The notes under the pieces: generated by a model
Told to the model about the DNA's origin: nothing
The model's input: only the letters and a program-made list of their open reading frames with translations
Database searches by the model: none
Program-made: the position numbers and the translations under genes
Shown: positions 1 to 8,685 of the stretch, one piece after another
Layout of the letters: each line of letters opens with the position of its first letter
How positions within the stretch are numbered: position 1 is the first letter of the stretch
Assembly: GCA_028278625.1 (NCBI GenBank)
Contig: JANQDY010000089.1
Location: 186,001 to 250,000 of the forward strand
Source: Thermodesulfobacteriota bacterium
GTDB taxonomy: Bacteria > Desulfobacterota > DSM-4660 > Desulfatiglandales > Desulfatiglandaceae
DNA length: 64,000 nt
Direction of reading: 5' to 3'

Positions 1-2
1 AG

Positions 3-482
3 GCATTGAGAAGGCTCGAAAGTGAAGGCGTTATCGTCACCTATGGGAAAAGGGGATCTTTTATTAATATCCCGACGTTGAAGGAAATTCGGGATATTTT
101 TGAAGTCAGGATGTTTCTTGAGGCGGCTGCAGCAAAACTTGCAGCAAAAATGATCTCCCTGAGTGAGCTTGAGGAATTTGAAGAGCTCTTTCTGGCCTTC
201 CAGCAAGGGAAAAGAAAAGATGATTTCGTGGATCTGGGTAGAAAATTCCATTTTTTTATCATCGAAAGTTCAGGGAATGCACTGCTCAAGGAGATCCTCG
301 ATAATATCTACACCAAACTGGATATCATCCGTTTGTTCAGTTACAGCTTCAGGCGAAAGGAAGCGGTTGAAGAACACCTCAAAATTGTACGGGCTCTGAA
401 AGAAAGAGATGAGGAATTGAGCTATGCAGCAATGCAGAATCATTTAAGAAACGCGTTTAACACGTTAACCAATATTCTATAG
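3..482 (+). CDS. GntR family (FCD/FadR-type) transcriptional regulator, 5' truncated
   Basis: The open frame runs in from the left edge, so the N-terminal part of the winged helix is missing. The first residues (ALRRLESEGVIV followed by GKRGSFI) match the last helix and wing of a GntR DNA-binding domain. About 120 residues of an alpha-helical FCD ligand-binding domain follow, with the usual pattern of an R in the first helix (EVRMFLEAAAAKLAA), a D and H in the middle (GRKFHFFIIESSGN), and a final HxxI helix (EEHLKIVRALKERD). FCD proteins bind small carboxylates through a metal held by Asp and His. It lies 30 bases before the aldehyde oxidoreductase gene on the same strand, so it is the likely local regulator of the long catabolic run. 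The ligand is unknown. Confidence 0.85.
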   Translation, partial: ALRRLESEGVIVTYGKRGSFINIPTLKEIRDIFEVRMFLEAAAAKLAAKMISLSELEEFEELFLAFQQGKRKDDFVDLGRKFHFFIIESSGNALLKEILDNIYTKLDIIRLFSYSFRRKEAVEEHLKIVRALKERDEELSYAAMQNHLRNAFNTLTNIL

Positions 483-512
483 ACCTAAATGCTATTTTGA
501 GGAGGGTGAGCC

Positions 513-2414
513 ATGAGTCAAGATTACGGGTGGGCCGGGAAGATTCTTTGGGTCGACCTAAACAGAAGAAAGATATCAAAAGAACGTATTCCCAACGAAT
601 GGAAGAAGCATTTCATCGGCGGCAGGGGGATGAATGTCAAGATCCTCTTTGACAATGTCAAGGCAGGTACTGATCCCTTATCGCCGGAAAATGTTGCTGT
701 TCTGGGTACGGGGGTATTGACCGGAACATTGGTTGGCGGACGTTGCGACGCCTCAGCTCTCTCTCCCTTGACCGGTATCCTGGGGGATGCCAATGCCGGC
801 GGGCACTGGGGTTCTGAATTCAAATTTGCGGGTTATGACACCATCGTCTTCACCGGTCGGTCCGACAAACCGGTCTACATCTGGGTAGACGATGATACGG
901 TGGAAATAAGGGACGCTTCTGATTTGTGGGGGAAGAATTTCTGGGAAACCACGGAACAGATCCGGGAACTCGAAAACGATCCGTCGGTTCAGGTCATCGG
1001 GATAGGCCAGGCAGGAGAAAACCTGGTTAAATATGCCGCCGTGATGAATTCTTTTGCCAGGGCAAACGGTAGAACGGGAGTCGGCGCCGTTCTGGGATCG
1101 AAGAATGTAAAATGCGTGGCAACCAGGGGGACCAGAGGGGTCAAAATTGCGCGGCCAAAGGAGTTTCTGCGGCTGATTACCAGGATGTACAAGGACAGCG
1201 TCGGTACTCCCATGTACGACTGGTACCCCAAATACGGTACGCCGATGCTCACGGAACACAAGAACATGCTCGAAACCGTCCCTGTCAAGAACTGGAGTAT
1301 GAATACCCTCGACGATGTGGATGCCATGTCGGGGGAAACCTTTTTGAAAAAGTTTGCCACCAAGAACAGGGCCTGCCACGGTTGCTTCTTCCACTGCGAC
1401 CACTACTTCCGAAGTGGAAACCTGGAGGGCCTCGGCGTTGAATACGAGACCATGAACGCCTTTGGCTTGCGGAGCGGCAATTTCAAAGACATGGAGACGG
1501 TTTTTGAGTGCGCAAACCTTGCAAACCAGTATGGCCTGGATGTGGTGTCCACGGGAGGCAGTATTGCTCTGGCCATGGATTTATTCGAACGGGATATCCT
1601 TACGTTAAAAGATACGGACAATATCGATTTGACCTGGGGAAACAGGGAGGCCATGGTCAAATGCATCCATAAGATTGCCCACAGGGAGGGATTTGGAGAT
1701 CTTCTGGCGGAGGGACCCTATCTCATGGCCCAAAAAATTGGAGGAGATGCGCCTTCAAGGGTCGTTCATTTCAAAAAGATGTGTCCCACGGCGGTTGAAA
1801 CGCGCAACATGAAGGCATGGGCCCTTTCCTACGCCACCTCAACGGTAGGGGGCCACCATTGCAGGGGCCTTCTGAAAGCGGAAGGCATGCAGGCCACGAA
1901 AGAGCAGGTGATGGAGCTTTTCGGCACCACGGATGTTATGAACCCAAAGCTCTACGAAACCCAAGGCAAACCAAGGGGCGTTCAATATTATCAACGACTC
2001 GCCACCATATGCGACAGCACCGGAATCTGCCTTTTCAACACCTTCTGGTGCGGATATCCCACCTATGTTGAACAGATTAATGAGCTGTTCAACGCCGCCA
2101 CAGGCGCCGACTACAGCATGGAAGATTTTGTCTCCGCAGCCGACCGGATCTGGCTCCTGGAAATGTCTATTAATGCAAGGGAGGGGATGACCATTGAAAA
2201 CGATATGCCTTGCGAAAGACTTCAAAAGGAACCGCTTACCGTGGGGAAATACAAAGGCGATGTACTGGAGCCTGAACCTTTCAGGGATATGCTCAAAGCC
2301 TATTACAAACGTGTTGGCGCAAACCCCGAGACGGGAATTCCCACTTATGAGGCATTAAACAAACTGGCCATGCCCGATGTGGCTGAAGAATTGCAGAAGC
2401 TCGGAAAAGTCTAA
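513..2414 (+). CDS. Aldehyde:ferredoxin oxidoreductase family catalytic subunit (tungsten/molybdenum bis-pterin)
   Basis: 633 residues, the usual AOR length. The N-terminal pterin domain has a GGRGMNVKILFD motif near residue 37. The [4Fe-4S] ligands appear as C288-x2-C291-x3-C295 (ACHGCFFHC) with a fourth Cys in CDSTGIC (C506), the spacing of archaeal AOR. E312 in YETMNAFG fits the conserved active-site glutamate. Enzymes of this family oxidise aldehydes to acids, or reduce acids, with ferredoxin or a dedicated FAD subunit. The start is supported by GAGGAGGGTGA a few bases before the ATG. The next three genes (MoaD-like, 4[4Fe-4S] protein, FAD oxidoreductase) resemble the composition of bacterial AorABC complexes, so an NADH-linked AOR is likely. 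The family also includes benzoyl-CoA reductase BamB, but no other bam gene is present. Substrate not predictable. Confidence 0.9.
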   Translation: MSQDYGWAGKILWVDLNRRKISKERIPNEWKKHFIGGRGMNVKILFDNVKAGTDPLSPENVAVLGTGVLTGTLVGGRCDASALSPLTGILGDANAGGHWGSEFKFAGYDTIVFTGRSDKPVYIWVDDDTVEIRDASDLWGKNFWETTEQIRELENDPSVQVIGIGQAGENLVKYAAVMNSFARANGRTGVGAVLGSKNVKCVATRGTRGVKIARPKEFLRLITRMYKDSVGTPMYDWYPKYGTPMLTEHKNMLETVPVKNWSMNTLDDVDAMSGETFLKKFATKNRACHGCFFHCDHYFRSGNLEGLGVEYETMNAFGLRSGNFKDMETVFECANLANQYGLDVVSTGGSIALAMDLFERDILTLKDTDNIDLTWGNREAMVKCIHKIAHREGFGDLLAEGPYLMAQKIGGDAPSRVVHFKKMCPTAVETRNMKAWALSYATSTVGGHHCRGLLKAEGMQATKEQVMELFGTTDVMNPKLYETQGKPRGVQYYQRLATICDSTGICLFNTFWCGYPTYVEQINELFNAATGADYSMEDFVSAADRIWLLEMSINAREGMTIENDMPCERLQKEPLTVGKYKGDVLEPEPFRDMLKAYYKRVGANPETGIPTYEALNKLAMPDVAEELQKLGKV

Positions 2415-2443
2415 CAAGACGAATGCCCTAACTGGGAAAGCAC

Positions 2444-2686
2444 ATGAGCATTGTGGTAAGCGTTCGATTCTTTTTTGGCGGGAGTAAAAGAGATTCAAGG
2501 AGAATATCACTTGAAGAGGACGCCAGGAACTTGCACGCTCTTCTGAAGATTTTAGCAACGGAAAAGGCCACATCATACATTGAAGACGGCTGTGTTGTAA
2601 CCGTCAACAACAAACTTGTTACCGACGATGTTGAATTAATGGATGAAGATGAAATCAGGATCATGCCAATGCTTCACGGAGGTTAA
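2444..2686 (+). CDS. MoaD/ThiS-like sulfur carrier protein
   Basis: 80 residues with a beta-grasp pattern: an initial strand (SIVVSVRFFFGG), a helix, VTVNNKLVTDDVELMDEDEIRIMPMLHGG, and the C-terminal Gly-Gly that is adenylated and thiocarboxylated in MoaD and ThiS. In molybdopterin synthase, MoaD delivers the dithiolene sulfur. Here it sits 29 bases after the AOR gene and 3 bases before the ferredoxin gene, so it is co-translated with a pterin enzyme and may serve cofactor supply for it. Bacterial aor operons are known to carry MoaD-like genes. No MoaE lies nearby, so partner choice is open. Confidence 0.8.
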   Translation: MSIVVSVRFFFGGSKRDSRRISLEEDARNLHALLKILATEKATSYIEDGCVVTVNNKLVTDDVELMDEDEIRIMPMLHGG

Positions 2687-2689
2687 GCT

Positions 2690-3160
2690 ATGACAAAGAT
2701 GATTGTGACCAACCCTGAAGTCTGTACGGGTTGCCGGGCATGTGAGACTGTTTGCTCTTTGGTGCACTTCGGAGAATGTAACCCGGCCCGGGCGAGGATC
2801 CGGGTCATGCGGTGGGAGATCCAGGGGATTGACATCCCGGTCACCTGCCTTCAATGCGAGGAAGCGCCTTGCGAGGATTCCTGCCCGACCCATGCCATCC
2901 GTCGTGACCCGGAAACAGGCGCCATGGAAACGAGAAAGGAACTCTGCATACAATGTCACATGTGTGCCTTGGCGTGTCCTTTCGGAGCAACGCTTGTGTC
3001 CCCCGACGGCGAAGTGCTTAGATGTGACCTCTGCGGAGGCGAACCTGAATGTGTGAAACTCTGTGAAAAGAAAGCCATTCAATACCTCCCCCAGACGCAG
3101 CTTGCGACGAGCAAGATGCGTCATGCAGCAAAAAAAACCATTCCCGACTTGCAGCATTAA
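2690..3160 (+). CDS. 4[4Fe-4S] ferredoxin-type electron transfer subunit (AorA/DmsB-like)
   Basis: 156 residues with sixteen Cys in four groups: CTGCRACETVC near the N-terminus, CLQCEEAPCEDSCP, CIQCHMCALACP, and CDLCGGEPECVKLC. This is the arrangement of DmsB/HycB-type subunits that carry four [4Fe-4S] clusters. There is no signal peptide, so it acts in the cytoplasm. Placed between the AOR/MoaD genes and an FAD oxidoreductase, it most likely wires electrons between the AOR tungsten centre and the FAD subunit. The ribosome site GGAGGTTAAGCT before the ATG is strong. Confidence 0.88.
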   Translation: MTKMIVTNPEVCTGCRACETVCSLVHFGECNPARARIRVMRWEIQGIDIPVTCLQCEEAPCEDSCPTHAIRRDPETGAMETRKELCIQCHMCALACPFGATLVSPDGEVLRCDLCGGEPECVKLCEKKAIQYLPQTQLATSKMRHAAKKTIPDLQH

Positions 3161-3184
3161 CCTTCCATACAGGGTTAACAGAGC

Positions 3185-4429
3185 ATGCACATTGTCATAA
3201 TCGGAAATGGGGCGGCCGGCAATTCAGCCGCCAAAGGGGCACTTCGAAATCCCGGCGTCAGGGTTACCCTGATCGACGGAGATGTGTCCCCCTATTATTC
3301 CGCCTGCGTTCTACCCGACTATGTATCAGGGGACATCCCCAGGGAAAGGGTTGTCCTTGAAGATCCCATCCGGACGTCCGCACGGTTTGAACGCCGATGC
3401 GGAAACCGCGTATCGGCTATCGACCCCCCCGAAAGAGAGATCCTCTTTGAGGACGGATCATCTACCCTTTTCGATCGATTGATCCTTGCCACGGGAAGCG
3501 TATCTGCTATCCCTCCGGTTCCGGGAGCAAATCTCCCGGGCAACTTCACCTTCAAGACCTTGAACGATGCCGAACGCATCCTCCAATGGTCTTTTGGGAG
3601 CGCAGTGGTCATCGGATCCGGCTTGATCGGGATTGAGGCGGCCATCGCCCTTAGAAAGCTGGGTCAGAAGGTGACCCTCATTGAGGCCATGGATCGAATC
3701 GGTCCCCGGATTATGGATCCCGTTGTGGCGGAAAGGGCACGGCAAATCCTGGAAGCCCATGGGATTGATGTGGGCATTCAGGAATCGGTGCTGGAAGTCC
3801 GGGGTGTGGAAAAGGCGGAGTCGGTTGTCACTGATAAGCGGCTGGTGAAAGCGGATCTGGTGATTTGGGCAACAGGTATGAAGCCTCAATCAACCCTTGC
3901 AGGTGATGCGGGCATCGCCCTTGGGGCGAATCACGGCATCCTGGTGGATGCGTCCATGCAAACCTCGGTCCAGGGTGTTTATGCGGTAGGTGACGTGGCG
4001 GAATATCCGGATCCGCTCTTTTCCGAGGACCGGCTGAATCTCTTCTGGTATTTCGGGGCGGGCCAGGGGCGCGTTGCCGGTATGAACGCCGCAGGGTTGC
4101 CCTGTGAATTCCCTCCCACTCTTCAAATGGGAACAGCCCAACTTTTTGATATCCCGTTAGCCTTTGTGGGTTATACGGAGGCCGAATTGCGAGGGCGGAA
4201 CCTTTCACCTGAAACAATAGACAAAGGGCGGGGCAAACGATTTTTTCACCAGGTTTTTCTGGATGGAAGGCTAGTGGGAATACAGATGATCCATCCCAAC
4301 CGTGAAGAAATTTTCTGGCGACACAAGGTGCTTAAAACGGCATTGGATAAACCGGTTAAACCATGGGGCGTTACCATTCCCCTCTCCAAAGGAGGTTGGC
4401 AAGGTAATCATGACGGAAGAAGTGCGTAA
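3185..4429 (+). CDS. FAD-dependent NAD(P)/FAD oxidoreductase (AorC-like)
   Basis: 414 residues with the class III pyridine nucleotide-disulfide oxidoreductase fold. The FAD dinucleotide motif GNGAAG is at residues 7-12, the NAD(P) motif GSGLIG at 144-149, and the second FAD motif GVYAVGDVA near 265. Relatives include NADH oxidase, NADH:rubredoxin reductase and the FAD subunit of bacterial AOR. Position after AOR and its ferredoxin argues for passing electrons to or from NAD(H). Its last 20 bases overlap the next gene, whose Shine-Dalgarno site lies inside this frame, which suggests coupled translation. Confidence 0.82.
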   Translation: MHIVIIGNGAAGNSAAKGALRNPGVRVTLIDGDVSPYYSACVLPDYVSGDIPRERVVLEDPIRTSARFERRCGNRVSAIDPPEREILFEDGSSTLFDRLILATGSVSAIPPVPGANLPGNFTFKTLNDAERILQWSFGSAVVIGSGLIGIEAAIALRKLGQKVTLIEAMDRIGPRIMDPVVAERARQILEAHGIDVGIQESVLEVRGVEKAESVVTDKRLVKADLVIWATGMKPQSTLAGDAGIALGANHGILVDASMQTSVQGVYAVGDVAEYPDPLFSEDRLNLFWYFGAGQGRVAGMNAAGLPCEFPPTLQMGTAQLFDIPLAFVGYTEAELRGRNLSPETIDKGRGKRFFHQVFLDGRLVGIQMIHPNREEIFWRHKVLKTALDKPVKPWGVTIPLSKGGWQGNHDGRSA

Positions 4430-5297
4430 GACCACTCGACTAAGAAAGTTGTTGGCGGAACCGGACATTATCGCCATGCCGTGCAGTTATGATTCTTTGA
4501 CGGCCAAGTTGATTGAAAAAACCGGTTACAAGATCGTCGGCGTAACCGGAGCGGGGGTTTGCGCCGCTGTTCTAGGGGTGCCCGATGTGGGGCTGATGAC
4601 CATGACAGAGGTGCTGAATCAAACCAAGAACATTGTGAATGCCACAAACCTTCCCGTCATTTGCGACTGCGACAACGGTTATGGCGGCCCCATGAATGTC
4701 ATGAGAACCGTGAGGGAGTTTGAGGAAGCCGGTGTGGCCGGCTTCTGGATAGAAGACCAGATTTTTCCGAAAAGGTGCGGCCATTTCGAAGGGAAAAAAA
4801 TCGTTTCCAGAGAAGAAATGATCACAAAGATCAAAACCGCCGTGGAAACAAGGAGAGATCCCGACCTGGTGATTATCGCCAGAACCGATGCCAAGGCGGT
4901 TTTCGGATTGGACGAAGCCATTTCAAGGGCAAGAGATTATGTGAAGGCGGGTGCTGACATGATTTTCGTTGAAGCGCCTCGCTCCGTAGAAGAATTAAGA
5001 AGAATTGCGTCTTCCATAGAGGCGCCTCAGATGGTCAATCTTGTGGAAGGGGGGAAGACCCCACTGGTGACCACAAAGGAACTGAAGGAAATGGGCTTTA
5101 AGATCGCATCATTTTCAGGGTCTTTACAAAAAGTCGCCATCAAGGCCATTCAACAATTCCTGTCTGATTTTCATGAAACCGGCGACATCAGATTGTATTT
5201 GGACGATATGGTCAGTCTTGAGGAAAGGAGCCGGCTTCTGGGATTGGATGATTTCTATGAATTCGAAGCAAAATTCTTGAGGAGCCCCGGGGAATAG
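4410..5297 (+). CDS. Isocitrate lyase/PEP mutase superfamily lyase (2,3-dimethylmalate lyase / methylisocitrate lyase / oxaloacetate decarboxylase type)
   Basis: 295 residues from the ATG at 4410, preceded by AAAGGAGGT; an upstream in-frame start inside the previous gene lacks such a site. The TIM-barrel metal motif is DCDNGYG (residues 86-92), and the mobile active-site loop KRCGHFEGKK contains C123, the cysteine kept by C-C lyases and lost in PEP mutase. Family members split 2-hydroxy-dicarboxylates, for example 2,3-dimethylmalate to propionate and pyruvate, or decarboxylate oxaloacetate. An aconitase-type hydratase pair three genes downstream could make such a 2-hydroxy acid, as dmdAB and dml do in clostridial nicotinate fermentation. 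The exact substrate is inference. Confidence 0.82.
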   Translation: MTEEVRKTTRLRKLLAEPDIIAMPCSYDSLTAKLIEKTGYKIVGVTGAGVCAAVLGVPDVGLMTMTEVLNQTKNIVNATNLPVICDCDNGYGGPMNVMRTVREFEEAGVAGFWIEDQIFPKRCGHFEGKKIVSREEMITKIKTAVETRRDPDLVIIARTDAKAVFGLDEAISRARDYVKAGADMIFVEAPRSVEELRRIASSIEAPQMVNLVEGGKTPLVTTKELKEMGFKIASFSGSLQKVAIKAIQQFLSDFHETGDIRLYLDDMVSLEERSRLLGLDDFYEFEAKFLRSPGE

Positions 5298-5330
5298 GGT
5301 GTTTTTCTTAGAGCGTCAAAGGAGGCGGAT

Positions 5331-6041
5331 ATGAGTCGTATATGGGATAAATATCTCACGGAACTTGACAGCCGGGTTTACCAAGCCGCCGGTTTTGGGC
5401 ACCGTGCAGGTTTTGGCACCAGACCAGCGATTCTGATCATCGATGTCCAATATCGAACCTGTGGTGAAGAACCTAAACCCATCCTGGAAGCGATTAACGA
5501 ATACAAAACCAGTTGTGGTGAGACCGGCTGGAAATCGGTGCGCGTCATTGAAAGGCTGTTGGCGGCGGCCCGACCCCGGGGCGTTCCGATTCTCTATCCC
5601 GTTGTGGAGCGGAAGGACCGTTTTGATACGGGCAGATGGAAAGACAAGATTCCGGCGATTGCAGATAAAACCAGCTACATCGGAAACCGGGGAACCCAGA
5701 TTATTGAATCCATTGCCCCTGAACAGGGCGATGTAATCGTCAGCAAGCGATACGCGTCCGCGTTCTTCGGTACGCCGCTTATGACCTATCTCAACGATCT
5801 GGACAGAGACACCGTTATCGTGACGGGTGCCACCACCAGCGGGTGCGTCCGGGCAACCGTTGCGGACGCCTTTTCCTATGGGTTCAACGTGGTCGTTGTG
5901 GAAGACGGTGTTTTTGATCGCGGTGAGGTCAGCCACGCCATCAATCTTTTTGACATGGACCAGAAGTGGGCGGATGTCATGCCTTCCAAAGACGTTGTTG
6001 AATACATCGAAACCCTTCCCCTTCAAAAGGGAGATCAATGA
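5331..6041 (+). CDS. Isochorismatase-fold amidohydrolase (maleamate / N-carbamoyl amidase-like)
   Basis: 236 residues with the catalytic triad of cysteine hydrolases of the isochorismatase superfamily: D38 (LIIDVQ), K139 (VSKRYASAFFGT) and C172 (TGATTSGCVRAT). The N-terminal extension and the GFGTRPAILIID motif resemble N-carbamoylsarcosine amidase and maleamate amidase rather than isochorismatase itself. Such enzymes release ammonia from an amide of a small carboxylic acid. Between a lyase and a cyclic-amide hydrolase, the best fit is a half-amidase that turns the half-amide of a dicarboxylic acid into the diacid. Strong site AAAGGAGG before the ATG. The stop overlaps the next start by four bases. 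Confidence 0.82.
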   Translation: MSRIWDKYLTELDSRVYQAAGFGHRAGFGTRPAILIIDVQYRTCGEEPKPILEAINEYKTSCGETGWKSVRVIERLLAAARPRGVPILYPVVERKDRFDTGRWKDKIPAIADKTSYIGNRGTQIIESIAPEQGDVIVSKRYASAFFGTPLMTYLNDLDRDTVIVTGATTSGCVRATVADAFSYGFNVVVVEDGVFDRGEVSHAINLFDMDQKWADVMPSKDVVEYIETLPLQKGDQ

Positions 6042-7423
6042 TGCGAGCAGACTTGTTGGTAAAGGATGGCCGGGTTGTACTGCCCGGTCAAGGCATCTAC
6101 GAGATGGACGTGGCCATCCGCAAGGGCAAGATTGCGGCGCTCTTGAGTCCGGGCGGCGCCGTTGAGGCAGATCTGGTGTTGGATGCCGCTGGCAAGCTGG
6201 TGCTTCCGGGAGGTGTTGACGTACATACCCATTTGACCATGGGGCCCGGAGAAAAGGGCTATGAAACCGAAACCCGGAGTGCCGCAGTGGGCGGTATTAC
6301 CACCACCTTATCTTATCTGTTGGACGCCGAAGATCCCGAAAAAGCGGTTAAAAGGGAAGTTGAGGCGGGTGAGAAGCGGGCGTGCGGCGATTTCGGATTG
6401 CACCCGGCGGTTGTGACCGACGATCAGGTACGGGCCCTGGGAGAGACGGTGAACCGTTTCGGCATCCCTTCTTTCAAATTTTTTATGATCTTTCGGGGTG
6501 ATGAAGGTGCTTATCTGAATATTCCGGGCAATGATGACGGTTTTCTCTTCAGGTTATTCCGGACAGTTGCCTCTCTTCCCTCTGTTATACCTTGCGTTCA
6601 TGCGGAGAATATCGAATTGATCTGGACCCTGAGACCGGAGGTGCAAGAGGACGGTGACGGCGGTCTCGGAGACTGGGACAGATCCCGGCCCGATTTCGCC
6701 GAGGCAGAGGCAGTGCAACGGGCCCTCTATCTGGCGGAAAAGACGGGCGCTCCCCTCTATGTGGTCCATGTGACCTGTGGAGAGGCCTTGGAAGTGATAA
6801 AGCGGGCCAAAGCCCGCCGACCGGGCAAAGTCTTTGCCGAGACCTGCCCCCACTATCTGACCTTGACCTGCGAAAACGGACCTTTTCCCGCCGGGAAAGT
6901 CAATCCCCCCTTGCGGCATTCGGCCGATGTCGAGGCGTTATGGGGCGGGATAGCGGATGGAACCATCAATGTGGTCGGCTCGGATCATGTTCCTCGCCGG
7001 ATGGATAGCAAAATCGGCGGTATTTGGAAGGCATCGGCCGGTTTTCCCGGTGTGGCAACCCTGTTACCGGTTTTTCTGACCGAAGGGGTTCGGCGGGGGC
7101 TCCCCTTGGTAAAACTTGTGGAAAAGATCTCAAGTGGGCCGGCGGAGATTTTTGGACTGGCACCTGCCAAAGGAACGCTACTTCCGGGGAGCGACGGGGA
7201 TCTTACGATCATTGATCCGGAAGTGAAATCTACAATATCCGGTTCAACGCTGGCCTCTGATTCGGACTATACTCCCTTTGAGGGGATGACCGTCAAGTAC
7301 GTGCCGACCCACACGGTGCTTCGGGGCAACGTTGTGGTGGAAGAAGGCCGGTACGTTGGAGACCCCGGTGTGGGATCTTACATCCCGAGAAAGGTTGTTT
7401 CAAAGGAGAAGCGATCGTTTTGA
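6038..7423 (+). CDS. Dihydropyrimidinase / hydantoinase / imidase-like amidohydrolase
   Basis: 461 residues, the size of D-hydantoinases and allantoinases. All binuclear-metal ligands are visible: H63 and H65 (DVHTHL), the lysine likely carbamylated K147 (PSFKFFMIF), H188 (CVHAEN), H244 (VVHVTCGEA) and D316 (VGSDHVP). Members hydrolyse cyclic ureides and cyclic imides; hydantoinase-like imidases open maleimide and succinimide to half-amides. With the amidase just upstream this makes a two-step route from cyclic imide to dicarboxylate plus ammonia. ATGA overlaps link it to both neighbours. Allantoinase or dihydropyrimidinase activity cannot be excluded, but the downstream hydratase and lyase do not fit those pathways. 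Confidence 0.85.
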   Translation: MMRADLLVKDGRVVLPGQGIYEMDVAIRKGKIAALLSPGGAVEADLVLDAAGKLVLPGGVDVHTHLTMGPGEKGYETETRSAAVGGITTTLSYLLDAEDPEKAVKREVEAGEKRACGDFGLHPAVVTDDQVRALGETVNRFGIPSFKFFMIFRGDEGAYLNIPGNDDGFLFRLFRTVASLPSVIPCVHAENIELIWTLRPEVQEDGDGGLGDWDRSRPDFAEAEAVQRALYLAEKTGAPLYVVHVTCGEALEVIKRAKARRPGKVFAETCPHYLTLTCENGPFPAGKVNPPLRHSADVEALWGGIADGTINVVGSDHVPRRMDSKIGGIWKASAGFPGVATLLPVFLTEGVRRGLPLVKLVEKISSGPAEIFGLAPAKGTLLPGSDGDLTIIDPEVKSTISGSTLASDSDYTPFEGMTVKYVPTHTVLRGNVVVEEGRYVGDPGVGSYIPRKVVSKEKRSF

Positions 7424-8685
7424 AGCCGATGACCTTAGTGGAAAAGATCCTCTCCCGCCATTCTGGGTTTAAGTGCGTTGAAGCCGGTCAGTATGTTGAG
7501 GCCGAGGTCGATTTGGTCATGTTGTCCGATGTGGCACTCCGCTCCATTCAGGCCTTTCGAGAATTGGGGGCGAAGAAGGTCTATGACCCAGGGAAGATAG
7601 CCATCGTCTTTGACCATAATGTTCCTGCCAGAGACCAAGAGACGGCCGAAATTCTCAGGTCCATCAAGGAATTCGCCGCGTCCCAGGGGATCCCACACCT
7701 CTTTGAACAGCCTTGGGGCGGTATCCAGCACCTGGTACCGGCGGAAAACGGCCTCATCTATCCCGGCATGATCGTGGTGGACGGATCACACGCCTGTACC
7801 GATGGAGCCCTGGCCGCGCTGGCCACCGGGGTCAGTGCGGAAGACCGGGCAGTGGCCATGGCCACCGGACGTTTGTGGTTCAGGGTTCCCGAGACCTTGA
7901 GAATCATCCTGAAGGGACGTCCCGGCCCCTATGTTTCGGGGATGGACCTGGGCCTTGCCATGTTGCGCCGGATGGGTGCAAAAGGTGCCACGTACAAGGC
8001 AGTGGAGTTTTCGGGTGAAAGTCTCAAACATATTCCCATGCATGGGAGATTTACCCTCTGCAACCTGACCGTGGAAGCCGGAGCAAAAACGGGAATTGTT
8101 GCGGTCGATGATGAAACGATAGGGTTTTACAGGGAAATCGGTCTCCCTATCCCCAAAGAATATCCGGTGGGAGATCCCGACGCAAAGGTGGCAAAACGTC
8201 TGGAGATAGATGTGGAAAGGCTCGATCTCCAGGTTGCGGTCCCCTATTCACCGGACAAAGTTGTGGACCTGAAAGATGTTGCGGGTCTTCCGATTACCCA
8301 TGGGTTCATTGGATATTGTGTAAACGGCCGGCTGGAGGATCTCGGCCAGGCCGCTCAAATCCTTGCGAACCGAAAGGTCAGCCGCGGTGTCAACCTGATG
8401 GTAACGCCCGGATCCCAGAGGGTTTACAGGGAGGCTCTACGCCGAGGCTATATTCAAAGTTTCCTGGATGCGGGAGTGACGGTGGCGCCCCCTACCTGTG
8501 GGGCTTGCGCAGGGATCCATATGGGGGTTCTGGGCCCCGGCGATACGGCAATTTCCACAACCAATCGAAATTTTCGCGGAAGGATGGGACATCCGGACAG
8601 CAGGACATTTCTGGCCAATCCGGCGGTTGTGGCGGCAAGCGCCGTTGCCGGCGAAATCACGTTTCCCGGTGAGGTCGCACCATGA
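7420..8685 (+). CDS. Aconitase-superfamily hydratase/dehydratase large subunit (LeuC/DmdA-like)
   Basis: 421 residues, starting at a TTG that overlaps the previous stop (TTGA), with AAAGGAG 11 bases before it. The [4Fe-4S] ligands are C300 (GYCVNGRLEDL) and C360/C363 (PTCGACAGIHMG), as in 3-isopropylmalate and homoaconitate hydratase large subunits. The usual DSHT motif is replaced by DGSHACTDGA near residue 121, so the conserved Asp-Ser-His-Thr is altered. Two-subunit relatives include IPM isomerase, maleate hydratase and 2,3-dimethylmalate dehydratase. No other leucine gene is near, so a catabolic role, adding water to a maleate-type acid, is favoured over leucine synthesis. Confidence 0.85.
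   Translation: MKPMTLVEKILSRHSGFKCVEAGQYVEAEVDLVMLSDVALRSIQAFRELGAKKVYDPGKIAIVFDHNVPARDQETAEILRSIKEFAASQGIPHLFEQPWGGIQHLVPAENGLIYPGMIVVDGSHACTDGALAALATGVSAEDRAVAMATGRLWFRVPETLRIILKGRPGPYVSGMDLGLAMLRRMGAKGATYKAVEFSGESLKHIPMHGRFTLCNLTVEAGAKTGIVAVDDETIGFYREIGLPIPKEYPVGDPDAKVAKRLEIDVERLDLQVAVPYSPDKVVDLKDVAGLPITHGFIGYCVNGRLEDLGQAAQILANRKVSRGVNLMVTPGSQRVYREALRRGYIQSFLDAGVTVAPPTCGACAGIHMGVLGPGDTAISTTNRNFRGRMGHPDSRTFLANPAVVAASAVAGEITFPGEVAP

Noticed and set aside
513..2414. Benzoyl-CoA reductase BamB
   Set aside because: The family fits, but no other bam genes occur and the AorABC-like neighbours point to an aldehyde oxidoreductase.
5316..6038. 240-codon frame on the minus strand opposite the amidase gene
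   Set aside because: The plus-strand protein has the complete Asp-Lys-Cys triad; the reverse frame is a shadow.
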